Shown here in pieces: positions 24,921-34,104 of a stretch of 64,000 nt of DNA. Position numbers and translations under genes: made by a program. The notes beneath the pieces were generated by a model, which was not told the DNA's origin, did no database searches, and saw nothing but the letters and a program-made list of their open reading frames with translations. This stretch comes from Brenneria nigrifluens DSM 30175 = ATCC 13028. Lineage in GTDB: Bacteria; Pseudomonadota; Gammaproteobacteria; Enterobacterales; Enterobacteriaceae. The DNA lies in contig NZ_CP034036.1 in the NCBI RefSeq assembly GCF_005484965.1, positions 3,472,001 through 3,536,000 on the forward strand, in the 5' to 3' direction. Position 1 is the first letter of the stretch. The number at the start of each line of letters is the position of its first letter.

Positions 24921-25572
24921 AACCCTGCCGTGGAAACCGCTGTTATGGATTGCCGCCGCGCTATTTGCGCTGTGGCTGATTCATCAGCACGGCTATCGGC
25001 GCGGATTTACCTCGGCGGAATTGGACGGCAAGACCGCGCTGGAAAAACAGCAAGCCGAAAGCAAGGCGGCGCTGGCTTCACTTCAGGCGGATTTTGCCCG
25101 GCAGATTCACCGGCACGCCGAGCGGGAAAATGTCGCTTTGCTGGCCTGGCAGCAGCGCTACCAACAGCAGGTAAACACCGCCAATAAAGCGGAACAGCGC
25201 TACCTCAGCCAAACGGCCTCGTTGCGTCAGCAGAATGAAAATCTGAAACGGAGAATTGATGATGTCACCCAACGCTGGATTGACGAGCAAGGCAAGTCTC
25301 ACCCTGTGCAGTGCGTGTTTACTGCTGGTTTCGTGCAGCAATACAACGCCGCCTACGGATTATCAACCGACTCTGAAACAGGCTCTGCCGCCGCTGTCGG
25401 CAGGGTTGGCGGTACGTCCACCACCGCTGAGGCCGTTAACCCCCGGCTACGCGACTCCGGCATCACCCAGCGCGACATCCTTGCCCACAGCGCCGACGCC
25501 GGTGAGCGCAGCCAACAATTAGCCGCGCAGGTGAACGGCCTGCTGGATTACATCGAAGGATTACAACAATGA
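24904..25572 (+). CDS. Rz-like inner-membrane spanin
   Basis: A 222-aa protein with one N-terminal membrane segment (PLLWIAAALFALWLIHQHGY) and a long periplasmic coiled coil (about 40-125), the layout of an i-spanin. GTG start at 24904, overlapping the transglycosylase gene by 17 bp, with GGGAGG upstream. A lipoprotein gene (Rz1) is nested in the +1 frame. With it, it should fuse inner and outer membranes at lysis. Confidence 0.85.
   Translation: MLNLLKTLPWKPLLWIAAALFALWLIHQHGYRRGFTSAELDGKTALEKQQAESKAALASLQADFARQIHRHAERENVALLAWQQRYQQQVNTANKAEQRYLSQTASLRQQNENLKRRIDDVTQRWIDEQGKSHPVQCVFTAGFVQQYNAAYGLSTDSETGSAAAVGRVGGTSTTAEAVNPRLRDSGITQRDILAHSADAGERSQQLAAQVNGLLDYIEGLQQ
25259..25522 (+). CDS. Rz1-like outer-membrane spanin nested in Rz
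   Basis: An 87-aa lipoprotein fully inside the Rz gene in another frame. It has signal MMSPNAGLTSKASLTLCSACLLLVSCSNTTPP with lipobox LLVSC and a Pro-rich mature part, as in Rz1 proteins. GGAG lies 5 nt before the ATG at 25259. The nested Rz/Rz1 layout is well known for phages; the proline-rich lipoprotein makes this a real gene rather than a shadow frame. Confidence 0.85.
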   Translation: MMSPNAGLTSKASLTLCSACLLLVSCSNTTPPTDYQPTLKQALPPLSAGLAVRPPPLRPLTPGYATPASPSATSLPTAPTPVSAANN

Positions 25573-25886
25573 AAATGGAAGTGGAGTTCTGGCAACTGGT
25601 GGGCTTGCTGCTGGGGTTTCTCGGCTTTGTGTTTACCATCGCCAAAATGTTTTTCTCCCAGTTGGAAAAACGGCAGACCGAACTGGTGGATACGCTGGAA
25701 AACAGCCTGCGCGAGTTCAATGGCAGCCTGACCGGGTTAGAGCGTGACCTGATGGCGCTGAAGGCCGATCTGCCGCTCAACTATGTACGGCGCGAAGATT
25801 ACGTGCGCGGCCAGACTGTGATCGAAGCCAAGCTGGACGCGCTTTATAACAAACTGGAACTGGTGCAACAGCGCGGGAGGCAATGA
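25569..25886 (+). CDS. DUF2730-type membrane/coiled-coil protein
   Basis: A 105-aa protein with one membrane segment (LVGLLLGFLGFVFTIAKMFF) and a coiled coil (about 30-100). It matches small DUF2730-like proteins found between lysis and terminase genes in Mu-like phages. ATGA overlap with Rz. Function unknown. Confidence 0.7.
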   Translation: MKMEVEFWQLVGLLLGFLGFVFTIAKMFFSQLEKRQTELVDTLENSLREFNGSLTGLERDLMALKADLPLNYVRREDYVRGQTVIEAKLDALYNKLELVQQRGRQ

Positions 25887-26197
25887 TGGTGGATATGTTA
25901 CGGGTGCGCCGCGAGTCGATGCGCTGGAATTTAATGGTGACGCTCAATAAGGCGCGGCCTTATACCTCGAATGAGGCTTTTTTGCTGGATGTGATGCGGG
26001 CGATTTACCCGGATACCACCGCGCTGGAGCTGCGGCGCGAGCTGGATTATCTGGCCGACCGCAAAATGATTGATCTGGTCAAACAGCCCAGCGGCATCTG
26101 GTTTGCCGATCTGACCCGGCTGGGCGTCGATCTGGTGGAATACACAGTGGAGTGCGGCCCCGGTATCGCCCGCCCTGAAAAATACTGGAGCGAATGA
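25883..26197 (+). CDS. hypothetical phage protein, winged-helix-like
   Basis: A 104-aa protein (NEAFLLDVMRAIYPDTTALELRRELDYLADRKMIDLVKQPSGIWFADLTRLGVDLVEYT) whose pattern looks like a winged helix. It overlaps its neighbours by 4 bp on both sides and precedes the small terminase, as the Mu gp26-type gene does. Likely part of the packaging module. Confidence 0.7.
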   Translation: MMVDMLRVRRESMRWNLMVTLNKARPYTSNEAFLLDVMRAIYPDTTALELRRELDYLADRKMIDLVKQPSGIWFADLTRLGVDLVEYTVECGPGIARPEKYWSE

Positions 26198-26742
26198 TGG
26201 CTCGTCGCAGCACTATCGACAAACTGCCGGAAGACGCCCGCCGCTGGCTGGAGCGGGCGCTGACAGAGTCCGGCTTTAGCGGTTATGCCGAGCTGGAGAG
26301 CCTGCTGCGTGAGCAAGGCTACGTGATCAGTAAATCGGCTATTCATCGTTACGGCCAGAAAATTGAACGCCGTTTCGGCGCTATCCGGGCCGCCACCGAA
26401 GCTGCCCGCATGCTGACCGAAGGCGCTGCGGACGATCAGGACGCCCGCTCGGAGGCGGTGATTGCGCTGATCCAGACCGAGCTGTTCGAAAGTATCGTCC
26501 AGTTGCAGGAAGCCGATGAGGGGGAAATCGACCCGCAAGAGCGCGTGGCGCTGCTGTCGAAGGTGGCCAGGAACGTCGCCACCCTGTCGCGGGCCAGCGT
26601 CAATCTGAAGAAGTTTCAGGCTGAAGTCAGAACCAAGGCGCAGCAAGCGGCCAGCAATGCCGAGAAGATCGCCCGCAAAGGAGGATTGTCTACCGATGCC
26701 GTACAGGCGCTGCGGCGGGAAATTCTGGGGATCGCCTTATGA
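26194..26742 (+). CDS. small terminase-like protein (DUF3486, Mu gp27)
   Basis: A 182-aa protein with an N-terminal HTH (STIDKLPEDARRWLERALTESGFSGYAELESLLREQGYVISKSAIHRYGQK) and coiled helices after it, the DUF3486 pattern. It should recognise the phage pac end and recruit the large subunit. ATGA overlap with the large terminase gene. Confidence 0.88.
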   Translation: MMARRSTIDKLPEDARRWLERALTESGFSGYAELESLLREQGYVISKSAIHRYGQKIERRFGAIRAATEAARMLTEGAADDQDARSEAVIALIQTELFESIVQLQEADEGEIDPQERVALLSKVARNVATLSRASVNLKKFQAEVRTKAQQAASNAEKIARKGGLSTDAVQALRREILGIAL

Positions 26743-28274
26743 CCAAATCATCTGGAAATCTTGCCCCCGTTCTGCCCGATACCTCTTTGCTGGATGCGCC
26801 GGTGGCGCTGATGCCCTATCAGCAGCGCTGGGTGGCGGATGACTCTCCGCTGAAAGTGATCGAGAAAAGCCGCCGCACCGGTATCACCTGGGCGGAAGCC
26901 TCTGATGATGTGCTGACGGCGGCATCATCCGCCGCCGCTGGCGGGATGAATGTCTACTACATCGCCTACAACCAGGATATGACGATTGAATATATCCAGG
27001 CATGCGCCATGTGGGCGCGGGCGTTCAACTATGCGGCCAGCGAAATTGAGGAAGGTTTCTGGGAGGAGGACGAAGACGACAAGCATATCAAGACCTATAC
27101 CATCAAGTTCCCGGATTCCGGGTTTCGGGTGGTGGCGCTCTCCAGTCGCCCGTCCAACCTGCGTGGACGTCAGGGAATTATCGTGGTGGATGAGGCCGCG
27201 TTCCATGAGCAACTGGACGAGCTGCTGAAGGCGGCACTGGCGATGTTGATCTGGGGCGGCAAGGTACGGGTGATCTCTACCCATAACGGTTCGGAGAATC
27301 CATTTAACACGTTACTTAACGATATTCGCGCAGGACGCCGACAGGGCAGCGTGCAGCGTATTGCCTTTCGTGATGCGGTGGCCGAGGGGCTGTTCCGCCG
27401 CGTCTGCCTGCGCACCGGGCGAGCATGGTCAGTTGAAGCTGAACAACAATGGATGGACGGCGTCTATAAGTTCTACGGCGACGGTGCGACGGAAGAACTG
27501 GATTGTATCCCGGCCCATTCCGGCGGAGCCTGGCTATCCCGCGCGTTGATTGAATCACGGATGTCGGCGGATACGCCGATACTGCGTTTTACCTGCCCGC
27601 CGGGTTATGAAATGAAGCCGGATGGGGTGCGCGAAAGCGAAACGCAGGACTGGCTGGAAACCCATCTGAAACCGCTGCTGGAGACATTGCCCAAAGAGTC
27701 AATGTCTTATCTGGGGCGCGACTTTGGCCGCAGTGGTGACCTGTCCATTGATTTTCCCCTGATACAGCAAAAGAACCTGACGCGCCGGGTGCCGTTCGTG
27801 CTGGAGCTGCGCAACGTCCCCTTTAAACAGCAGGAACAGATCACCTGGTTCCTGATGGACGGTTTGCCCCGGCTGATGGGGGCGGCGTTCGACGCACGCG
27901 GCAACGGCGCTTATCTGGCCGAGTACGCCATGCAGCGCTATGGTGCCAGTCGCGTCCAACAGGTGATGCTGAGCGAGGGCTGGTATCGGGACAATATGCC
28001 GCCGGTTAAAGCGGCGCTGGAGGATGGCACGCTGGAAGCCATCCCCAAAGATGAAGATACCCTGACCGACTTACGCGCCGTGCAGGTGATTAAAGGCGTT
28101 CCGCGCGTCCCGGACACCCGTACCAAAGCCAAAGCGGACGGTGGTCAGCGGCACGGTGACGCGGCTATCGGGCTGGCTCTGGCCTATTTCGCCAGCCGTG
28201 AACTGAACAAAGGCCCGGTCACCGTCAATTCCCGCAGGCGTCGCCAGTCTGCACGTTTACTGGAGGGTTACTAA
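26739..28274 (+). CDS. large terminase subunit (Mu gp28-like)
   Basis: Packaging motor of 511 aa. The ATPase part shows the Walker-A-like KSRRTGITWAEA (about residue 43), Walker B GIIVVDEAAF (about 148) and coupling motif VISTHNG. The C-terminal nuclease shows SYLGRDFGRSGD, AAFDARGNGAYL and GDAAIGLALAYF acidic positions. It cuts and packages DNA headful-wise with flanking host DNA. It ends with TAATG overlap on the portal gene. Confidence 0.93.
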   Translation: MTKSSGNLAPVLPDTSLLDAPVALMPYQQRWVADDSPLKVIEKSRRTGITWAEASDDVLTAASSAAAGGMNVYYIAYNQDMTIEYIQACAMWARAFNYAASEIEEGFWEEDEDDKHIKTYTIKFPDSGFRVVALSSRPSNLRGRQGIIVVDEAAFHEQLDELLKAALAMLIWGGKVRVISTHNGSENPFNTLLNDIRAGRRQGSVQRIAFRDAVAEGLFRRVCLRTGRAWSVEAEQQWMDGVYKFYGDGATEELDCIPAHSGGAWLSRALIESRMSADTPILRFTCPPGYEMKPDGVRESETQDWLETHLKPLLETLPKESMSYLGRDFGRSGDLSIDFPLIQQKNLTRRVPFVLELRNVPFKQQEQITWFLMDGLPRLMGAAFDARGNGAYLAEYAMQRYGASRVQQVMLSEGWYRDNMPPVKAALEDGTLEAIPKDEDTLTDLRAVQVIKGVPRVPDTRTKAKADGGQRHGDAAIGLALAYFASRELNKGPVTVNSRRRRQSARLLEGY

Positions 28275-29767
28275 TGGCGCGTGGACTCTGGGTTTCCCCC
28301 ACCGAGTTTGTCAGTTTCGCCGAGTCGGAGAAATCGCTGACGGAACAGATTGCCTCGCGCAGCCGCTCCATCGATTTCTACGGGCTGGGGATGTATCTGC
28401 CCAATCCCGATCCCATCCTCAAAGCGCAGGGTCGGGATATCAAAATCTACCGCGAGCTGCGCACCGACCCGCTGGTCGGCGGCTGTATTCGTCGCCGTAA
28501 AGCGGCGGTGAAAGGTCTGGAGCGCGGCCTCGAACGCGGTAGCTCACCCGTCCGGGTGTTCAATATTGTGCGTGATATGCTGGCCGACCTGGATATGTCC
28601 CGCATTATCGGCGAGATGACCGACGCGGTGCTGTATGGCTATCAACCCTGCGAGGTGATGTGGCGGCGTACCGGGACAAGCTGGCTAGTTGACGACATCG
28701 TGGGCAAGCCTGCCGATTGGTTCCAGTTCGATACCGACAACCGGCTGCGCTTTCGCGCCCGTGACAGCGGGTTCGAAGGGGAAGCGGTGCCGGAATTCAA
28801 GTTCCTGGTGCCGCGTCAGGATGCCAGCTACGACAATCCCTATGGCTTCCCCGATCTTTCGATGTGTTTCTGGCCGGTCACTTTTAAGAAAGGCGGTATG
28901 AAATTCTGGGTGCGCTTTGCCGAGAAATACGGTTCGCCGTGGGTGATTGGCAAACATCCACGCGGCACGTCGCAGGGCGAGATCGACAACCTGCTGGATT
29001 CGATGGAGTCGATGATCGAGGATGCGGTCGCCGCCATTCCCGATGACTCCTCCATCGATATCAAAGAAGCGGCAGGCAAGGCCGATAGCAGCGAGATTTA
29101 CCAGAACCTGATCACCCTGTCGCGCAGTGAAATCGCCATCGCATTGCTGGGGCAGAACCAGACTACCGAGGCTACGGCGAACAAAGCCTCTGCGCAGGCC
29201 GGGCTGGAAGTCACCGACGATATCCGCGACGGCGATGCCGACATTGTGGCAAGCGCCGTCAATCAACTGATACGCTGGGTAGTCGATCTTAATTTCGGCA
29301 ATAACGTTGTCGCCCCGGTTTATCGCCTGTGGGAACAGGAATCGGTGGATGAGGTACAGGCCACGCGCGACGAAAAGCTAAGCCGCGCCGGTGTTAAATT
29401 CACCCCGCAATACTGGAAGCGCGAGTACCAGCTTCAGGACGGCGATATCGACGAGACGCCGCAGCAGGATGCGCCCGGCCAATCGCTGGCGTTTGCCGAG
29501 GCGGTCGATGCCGACCTGAAGGCACAGGATATGCTGGATGAAGCGCTGGATATTGTGATAAACGGCGGCGCATTGGATGCCGCGCTGGAGTCGGTGCTGG
29601 TTCCGTTGTTTGAGCGCGTCCAGTCCGGCGTTCGCCCCGGCGATCTGCTGGGCGAACTGGCGGAACTGTATCCGCAGATGAAAGCCGACGACCTGCAAGA
29701 GCGGCTGGCGCGCATCCTGTTCGTAGCCAATATCTGGGGGCGGCTGCATGAGCGCGACAGCGACTGA
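28274..29767 (+). CDS. portal protein (Mu gp29-like, DUF935)
   Basis: A 497-aa portal with DUF935 features: the GGCIRRRKAAVKGLER and WFQFDTDNRLRFR stretches and the C-terminal ATANKASAQAGLEVTDDIRDGDADIV region. It forms the dodecameric DNA gate at the capsid vertex. It overlaps the minor head gene by 20 bp. Confidence 0.93.
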   Translation: MARGLWVSPTEFVSFAESEKSLTEQIASRSRSIDFYGLGMYLPNPDPILKAQGRDIKIYRELRTDPLVGGCIRRRKAAVKGLERGLERGSSPVRVFNIVRDMLADLDMSRIIGEMTDAVLYGYQPCEVMWRRTGTSWLVDDIVGKPADWFQFDTDNRLRFRARDSGFEGEAVPEFKFLVPRQDASYDNPYGFPDLSMCFWPVTFKKGGMKFWVRFAEKYGSPWVIGKHPRGTSQGEIDNLLDSMESMIEDAVAAIPDDSSIDIKEAAGKADSSEIYQNLITLSRSEIAIALLGQNQTTEATANKASAQAGLEVTDDIRDGDADIVASAVNQLIRWVVDLNFGNNVVAPVYRLWEQESVDEVQATRDEKLSRAGVKFTPQYWKREYQLQDGDIDETPQQDAPGQSLAFAEAVDADLKAQDMLDEALDIVINGGALDAALESVLVPLFERVQSGVRPGDLLGELAELYPQMKADDLQERLARILFVANIWGRLHERDSD

Positions 29768-30569
29768 ACTGGCGTACTGCATGACGCTGCCGCCGAAGCG
29801 GGCTATCGGCTACCTCCAGTCAAAGGGCTATGCCATTAGCTGGGACTGGGAAGAAGTCTGGCAGGATGCGCACGCCCGCGCCTTTACCGTCGCTAAGGTG
29901 ACTCGGCTGGATATTCTGGAGGATATCCGCCGCGCCCTACAGGAAACGCTGGACGAAGGGAAGACCGACCGCTGGTTTCATAAAGAACTGGAGCCGGTGT
30001 TGCAGAAGAAAGGCTGGTGGGGGCCGCGTGATACCACCGACCCGGTAACCGGCGAACCGATCACCGTCCAGCAGGGTAGCCGGTGGCGGCTGGATACCAT
30101 CTTTCGCACCAATATGTCGGTGTTGTACAGCAGCGGACGCTGGGCGGCGCAGATGGAAAATATCGACGATCGTCCCTACGGCATGTACAGCGCTATTCGC
30201 GATAACCACACGCGGAAAAGCCATCTGGCGCTGCATGGCATGGTATTCCGGCTGGATGACCCGTTCTGGCAGGCGTTCTACCCGCCGAACGGCTGGCGCT
30301 GCCGTTGTAGCGTGATCGCTCTGAGCCAGCAGGATATCGAGCGACGCGGGCTGAAGATAGCCAGCTCCATCAAGGCAATGGGCTGGGAATTGAAGCTGGT
30401 ATCGGAGAAAACCGGCGAAATGCAGCAGGTGGCCACGTTCAATACCGGCACGACGAAAGTGTCTACCGATATCGGCTGGTCATATGCGCCGGGCGCATCC
30501 TATCGCCCGGATTTGGCTCGTTATCAGGGAAACCTCTCATCCCTGGCTAAACAGGAACTAAAGTCATGA
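29748..30569 (+). CDS. minor head protein (Mu gp30/F, SPP1 gp7-like)
   Basis: A 273-aa head morphogenesis protein with the SPP1 gp7 core: IFRTNMSVLYSSGRWAAQ, IRDNHTRKSHLALHGMVFRLDDPFW and PPNGWRCRCSVIALS. Present in a few copies per capsid near the portal in related phages. Follows the portal and precedes the G-like gene with a 4-bp overlap, as in Mu. Confidence 0.92.
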   Translation: MSATATELAYCMTLPPKRAIGYLQSKGYAISWDWEEVWQDAHARAFTVAKVTRLDILEDIRRALQETLDEGKTDRWFHKELEPVLQKKGWWGPRDTTDPVTGEPITVQQGSRWRLDTIFRTNMSVLYSSGRWAAQMENIDDRPYGMYSAIRDNHTRKSHLALHGMVFRLDDPFWQAFYPPNGWRCRCSVIALSQQDIERRGLKIASSIKAMGWELKLVSEKTGEMQQVATFNTGTTKVSTDIGWSYAPGASYRPDLARYQGNLSSLAKQELKS

Positions 30570-31015
30570 GTAGCGTAAATATTACGATTAACGACAGAGA
30601 GTTACAGCGCGGTCTGCGGGCGCTGGAGAGTGCGGCGACGGATATGACGCCCGCCATGCGTAAGATTGCCGGGACGTTGCAGGCGGAAACCGATATCAAT
30701 TTTGACGAGGGTGGACGACCGCAGTGGATTGTGTCGCAGGCGGCGGAAGATAGGGACGGCCAGACGCTACGTGACAAAGGCAGGCTACAAGGTTCGGTGT
30801 CAACGGATTATGACGCCAGCCACGCGATGGTCGGCACCAATACTGTTTACGGCGCTATCCACCAATTCGGCGGCAAAGCCGGACGTGATGAATCCGTGGT
30901 GTTGCCCGCTCGCCCGTATCTGCCGATGGATGAGGACGGCAACCTACAGCCGGAGGCGTCGCGTTCTGTGCTGGACAACATTCAGCGCCATCTTGAATCT
31001 GCGGCGCGGCGTTGA
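30566..31015 (+). CDS. virion morphogenesis protein (Mu gpG-like)
   Basis: A 149-aa protein of the phage virion morphogenesis (tail completion) family. The pattern INDRELQRGLRALESAATDMTPAMRKIAGTLQAETDINFDEGGRPQW, then GTNTVYGAIHQFGGKAG and LPARPYLPM is characteristic. In Mu, gpG acts late in head-tail joining. Confidence 0.9.
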   Translation: MSSVNITINDRELQRGLRALESAATDMTPAMRKIAGTLQAETDINFDEGGRPQWIVSQAAEDRDGQTLRDKGRLQGSVSTDYDASHAMVGTNTVYGAIHQFGGKAGRDESVVLPARPYLPMDEDGNLQPEASRSVLDNIQRHLESAARR

Positions 31016-31020
31016 TTTCA

Positions 31021-31095
31021 GGCGGCACAGCTAAGTCGATGTGCCGCCAGCCGCGAAAAGCGGCCAGATTGCCTTTATAAAGGCTTTACAGCCGC
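31021..31095 (+). other. cluster of three hairpins before the protease gene
   Basis: The 194-bp gap holds GGCGGCACA...TGTGCCGCC (9-bp stem), AGCCGC-GAAAA-GCGGC and GCCTTT-AT-AAAGGC in a row. No T-run follows the first two, so an RNA-processing or attenuation role is as likely as termination. Confidence 0.4.
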
Positions 31096-31209
31096 GTTCC
31101 GTTTCCTGCCCGACATCGTCACCGCATAAGTTTTTTCTAAACTGGATTAAAAGCCGCTTTCCCTTTGTTCCCCGACACTGACTGGAGTTTTCCAAACCGG
31201 GACAGTGTT

Positions 31210-32319
31210 ATGCCACTCCACATTTTTAAATCCGGCACCCATACCGATATGCACGGCACTAAACTGCCGTTCACGCCAGCCGATTTAGCGGCCTGCGCCG
31301 CCGCCTATGATCCGGCGGTGCATGAAGCGCCGATGGTGATCGGCCATCCGCAAGCGGATGCGCCCGCCTATGGTTGGGTAGCCTCGCTTTCAACCACCGG
31401 CGGCGATCTGCTGGCTGAACCCAAACAGGTCGATCCGCAGTTCGCCGAACTGGTGGACGCCGGGCGCTATAAGAAAATCTCCGCCTCATTCTATCTCCCT
31501 GATTCGCCCAATAACCCGAAGCCCGGCACGCTCTATCTGCGCCATGTCGGTTTTCTGGGCGCGCAGCCGCCATCGATTAAAGGGCTGCGACAGGTGGCAT
31601 TCGGCGAACGGGAACAAGGCGTGGTGGAGTTCGCCGATTGGGGAATGATGACCAGCGCCAGTCTGTTTAGCCGTTTGCGCGACTTCATTATCAGCAAATT
31701 CGGTCTGGAAGAAGCCGACAACGTGTTGCCGTCATGGCAGTTGGACACGCTGCGCGATGAGGCTACACGCGACGACATCCCATCTCAATCCGGCCCGGCG
31801 TTTCAGGAGCCGGCCCCCGTAACATCCGTACCATCCCAGGAGGAGTCCACCGTGACCAAAGAAGAAATTGACGCCATTCAGGCCGAAAACGCCCGGCTGA
31901 AAGCGGAGGCGGCGGCGCGGCTCGCCGATGACGCCAAACGTAAACAAGAGACTATTCACACCGGCAATGTGGCCTTTGCCGAGAAGCTGGTAAGCGACGG
32001 TAAGCTGATCCCGGCGGCGAAGTCCGTGGTGGTTGCCCTATTGGATGAAGTGTCCAAAGGCGACGCGCCGGTTGAATTTGCCGAAGGCGAGGTGAAAAAA
32101 CCGTTGGCCAGCGCTTTCAAAGCGCTATTAGGCGGCACTGCGCCGGTACTGAATTTTGCCGAGCATGCCACCAAAGAGCGCGTCACGCCAACTGACGCGC
32201 CGGTATCGGCTGAGTTTGCCGAAGCCGACCCGGAACGGCTGGCGCTTCACAAGAAAGCCACTGAACTGGCGAAGAAAGAAGGCATCAGCTACGACGCCGC
32301 CGTCGCCCGCTGCCTGTAA
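31210..32319 (+). CDS. prohead protease (Mu gp32/I-like) with scaffold C-terminus
   Basis: A 369-aa fusion of maturation protease and scaffold. The N-terminal part shows the S49-like Mu protease pattern (MVIGHPQADAPAYGWV; RYKKISASFYLPDSPNNPKPGTLYLRHVGFLGAQPPSIKGL); the C-terminal third is a coiled-coil scaffold. The start at 31210 gives the usual MPLHIFKSGTHTDMHG; the upstream in-frame start adds 15 residues without a ribosome site. A separate internal start makes the scaffold alone. Confidence 0.9.
   Translation: MPLHIFKSGTHTDMHGTKLPFTPADLAACAAAYDPAVHEAPMVIGHPQADAPAYGWVASLSTTGGDLLAEPKQVDPQFAELVDAGRYKKISASFYLPDSPNNPKPGTLYLRHVGFLGAQPPSIKGLRQVAFGEREQGVVEFADWGMMTSASLFSRLRDFIISKFGLEEADNVLPSWQLDTLRDEATRDDIPSQSGPAFQEPAPVTSVPSQEESTVTKEEIDAIQAENARLKAEAAARLADDAKRKQETIHTGNVAFAEKLVSDGKLIPAAKSVVVALLDEVSKGDAPVEFAEGEVKKPLASAFKALLGGTAPVLNFAEHATKERVTPTDAPVSAEFAEADPERLALHKKATELAKKEGISYDAAVARCL
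31852..32319 (+). CDS. internal-start scaffold protein (Mu Z-like), nested in protease gene
   Basis: Inside the protease gene, in frame, a very strong ribosome site AGGAGGAG at 31839-31846 lies 5 nt before a GTG at 31852. It would give a 155-aa product starting TKEEIDAIQAENARLKAEAAARLADDAKRK, a coiled-coil scaffold. Mu makes its scaffold Z from the 3' part of gene I in the same way, so this is the likely equivalent. Confidence 0.8.
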   Translation: MTKEEIDAIQAENARLKAEAAARLADDAKRKQETIHTGNVAFAEKLVSDGKLIPAAKSVVVALLDEVSKGDAPVEFAEGEVKKPLASAFKALLGGTAPVLNFAEHATKERVTPTDAPVSAEFAEADPERLALHKKATELAKKEGISYDAAVARCL

Positions 32320-32352
32320 CGGCGTCTACCCGTAACCGTAAAAGGAAAAATC

Positions 32353-33288
32353 ATGTCTGACTATTTAAAAGGTAAACGCGTCGTCGACCCGGTGTTGACC
32401 AGCGTGGCTCGGGGTTACAAGAACGCCGCGTTTATCGGCGAAATTCTGTTCCCCATCGTGCAGGTGGAGAAAGAAGGCATAGTGGTGCCACTGTTCGGTA
32501 AAGGCGCGTTTGTCGAGTATGACACCGCGCGGGCCGTGGGCGCGGAGAGCAACGTATTGCTGCGCGAGAAATCCAGCACCATGGATCTGGTGCTCAACGA
32601 GCACGATCTGGCTGCGCCGGTGGACTACCGCGAACAGGCGGAATCGTTGTTCAACGAAGAGGCTAAGGCTATCCGCCGCGCCACTAACGGCGTCAATTTG
32701 AAGCGTGAACTGTACGCCGCGCGGTTGGCGCAAGATCCGAAAGTCTATCTGGCCAAAGCGAAGCGATCGCTGGCGGCGGCGGAGCGCTGGGCAGGCGGCA
32801 AAGGCGAGCCGGTTGCCGTTATTGAGGCGGGCATTGAGGCTGTGCGTAATGCCACCGGGTTGCGTCCTAATGTGATGACGATGGGCGCCAGCGTGATGTC
32901 GGTATTGCGCTATCACCCGGCGATCCAGGCGCAAATCGGCGCTAACGAACGCAAGCGCATTACGCCGGAAATTTTGCAGGACATTTTCCAGATCCAGAAA
33001 GTGGTGATTGGCGAGCCGGTTGCCTCGGAGTCAGAGAGGAAAGACACATCGGATATCTGGGCCGACAACCTGATGTTGCACTACGTTTCCCCGCCACAGC
33101 CGGGCGTCGACAGCTCAGACGAAAACGAACCGTCGTTTGGCTACACCTTCCGTCGCAAAGGAATGCCGGTGGCCGACAAATATCCGGGCGTTGGCGGCAA
33201 GGTCTCTTATGCGCGCTTCACCGATATCTACAAAGTCGCGGTAGTCGGCGGCGATGCCGGATATCTCATTACCAACATCCTGAAATAA
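32353..33288 (+). CDS. major capsid protein (HK97-fold, Mu T-like)
   Basis: A 311-aa capsid subunit with the encapsulating motifs SVARGYKNAAFIGEILFPIVQVEKEGIVVPLFGKGAF at the N-terminus and NLMLHYVSPPQPG...GYTFRRKGMPVADKYPG near the C-terminus. AAAGGA ribosome site. Follows protease/scaffold and precedes the decoration protein, the standard head order. Confidence 0.92.
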   Translation: MSDYLKGKRVVDPVLTSVARGYKNAAFIGEILFPIVQVEKEGIVVPLFGKGAFVEYDTARAVGAESNVLLREKSSTMDLVLNEHDLAAPVDYREQAESLFNEEAKAIRRATNGVNLKRELYAARLAQDPKVYLAKAKRSLAAAERWAGGKGEPVAVIEAGIEAVRNATGLRPNVMTMGASVMSVLRYHPAIQAQIGANERKRITPEILQDIFQIQKVVIGEPVASESERKDTSDIWADNLMLHYVSPPQPGVDSSDENEPSFGYTFRRKGMPVADKYPGVGGKVSYARFTDIYKVAVVGGDAGYLITNILK

Positions 33289-33298
33289 CGGGGGCATC

Positions 33299-33655
33299 AT
33301 GGCAGCAACACAGCAAACGATCCTCACCACCACGGTGGTGGCGCTCGCCGCATTAACGCAGCAGCATTTTGTCGGGGCGGATAACGCCCCCTGTCAGGCG
33401 GGCGCTATCGCGCTGGGCGTCGCCGAAGTGGATGGTGCGGCGGGCGATGCGGTGCCGGTCAATGTGCTGGGCATTATCGCGGTGGAAGCCGGAGCCGTCG
33501 TGGGGCGAGGAAAAACCGTTCAATCTGACTCCGATGGGCGGGCCATTGAGCAGGTAGCGGCAACAGAAACGGAACCGGCAGGCATCTCTAATGGATTCGC
33601 GCTGGATGAAGCCACCGCCGAAGGCGACATCATCCGTATTTTGCGCGGGGTATAA
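33299..33655 (+). CDS. capsid decoration-like protein (DUF2190)
   Basis: A 118-aa mainly beta protein, rich in Ala, Val and Gly (CQAGAIALGVAEVDGAAGDAVPVNVLGIIAVEAGAVVGRGKTVQSDSDGRA), the DUF2190 pattern of capsid cement proteins. It sits directly after the major capsid gene. Assignment by pattern and position. Confidence 0.75.
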   Translation: MAATQQTILTTTVVALAALTQQHFVGADNAPCQAGAIALGVAEVDGAAGDAVPVNVLGIIAVEAGAVVGRGKTVQSDSDGRAIEQVAATETEPAGISNGFALDEATAEGDIIRILRGV

Positions 33656-33657
33656 CG

Positions 33658-34104
33658 ATGTACTGCACGCTGGCGGATGTACTGGAGCAGGTGCCGGAAA
33701 CGACGCTGATTCAACTGACGAATGAGATGATCTCATTTGACGCTTCTGTTTCCGTCAATGTCGACGTCGTCAACGGGGCCATTCGCTACGCCGATGAGTT
33801 AATCGACGCCCATCTGCGGGGGCGTTACACCCTGCCGCTGGCGGAGATCCCCACTGTTCTGCGCGATATCGCGGTCACGCTAACTCGCTACCGGCTATAT
33901 GCCCGTCGCCCGGAAGGCGCGATGCCCGATACGGTAAAGGATGACTGCAAAACGGCATTGCGCCAACTGGAGGGCGTCCGCGATGCGAAGCTGACGCTGG
34001 GCCTGCCGTCCACCGGAACGGATGCGCCGGAGTCCGGCGAGTTTCGAGTCCGGGCGCGGCGGGCCACCTTTGGCGGCAACAGCGGCCTACTGGAGAAATA
34101 CTGA
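33658..34104 (+). CDS. head-tail connector protein (Mu gp36, DUF1320)
   Basis: A 148-aa protein starting MYCTLADVLEQVPETTLIQLTND-like and with VNGAIRYADELIDAHLRGRYTLPL, the DUF1320 hallmark. Adaptor under the portal ring. TGATG overlap with the next gene. Confidence 0.9.
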   Translation: MYCTLADVLEQVPETTLIQLTNEMISFDASVSVNVDVVNGAIRYADELIDAHLRGRYTLPLAEIPTVLRDIAVTLTRYRLYARRPEGAMPDTVKDDCKTALRQLEGVRDAKLTLGLPSTGTDAPESGEFRVRARRATFGGNSGLLEKY

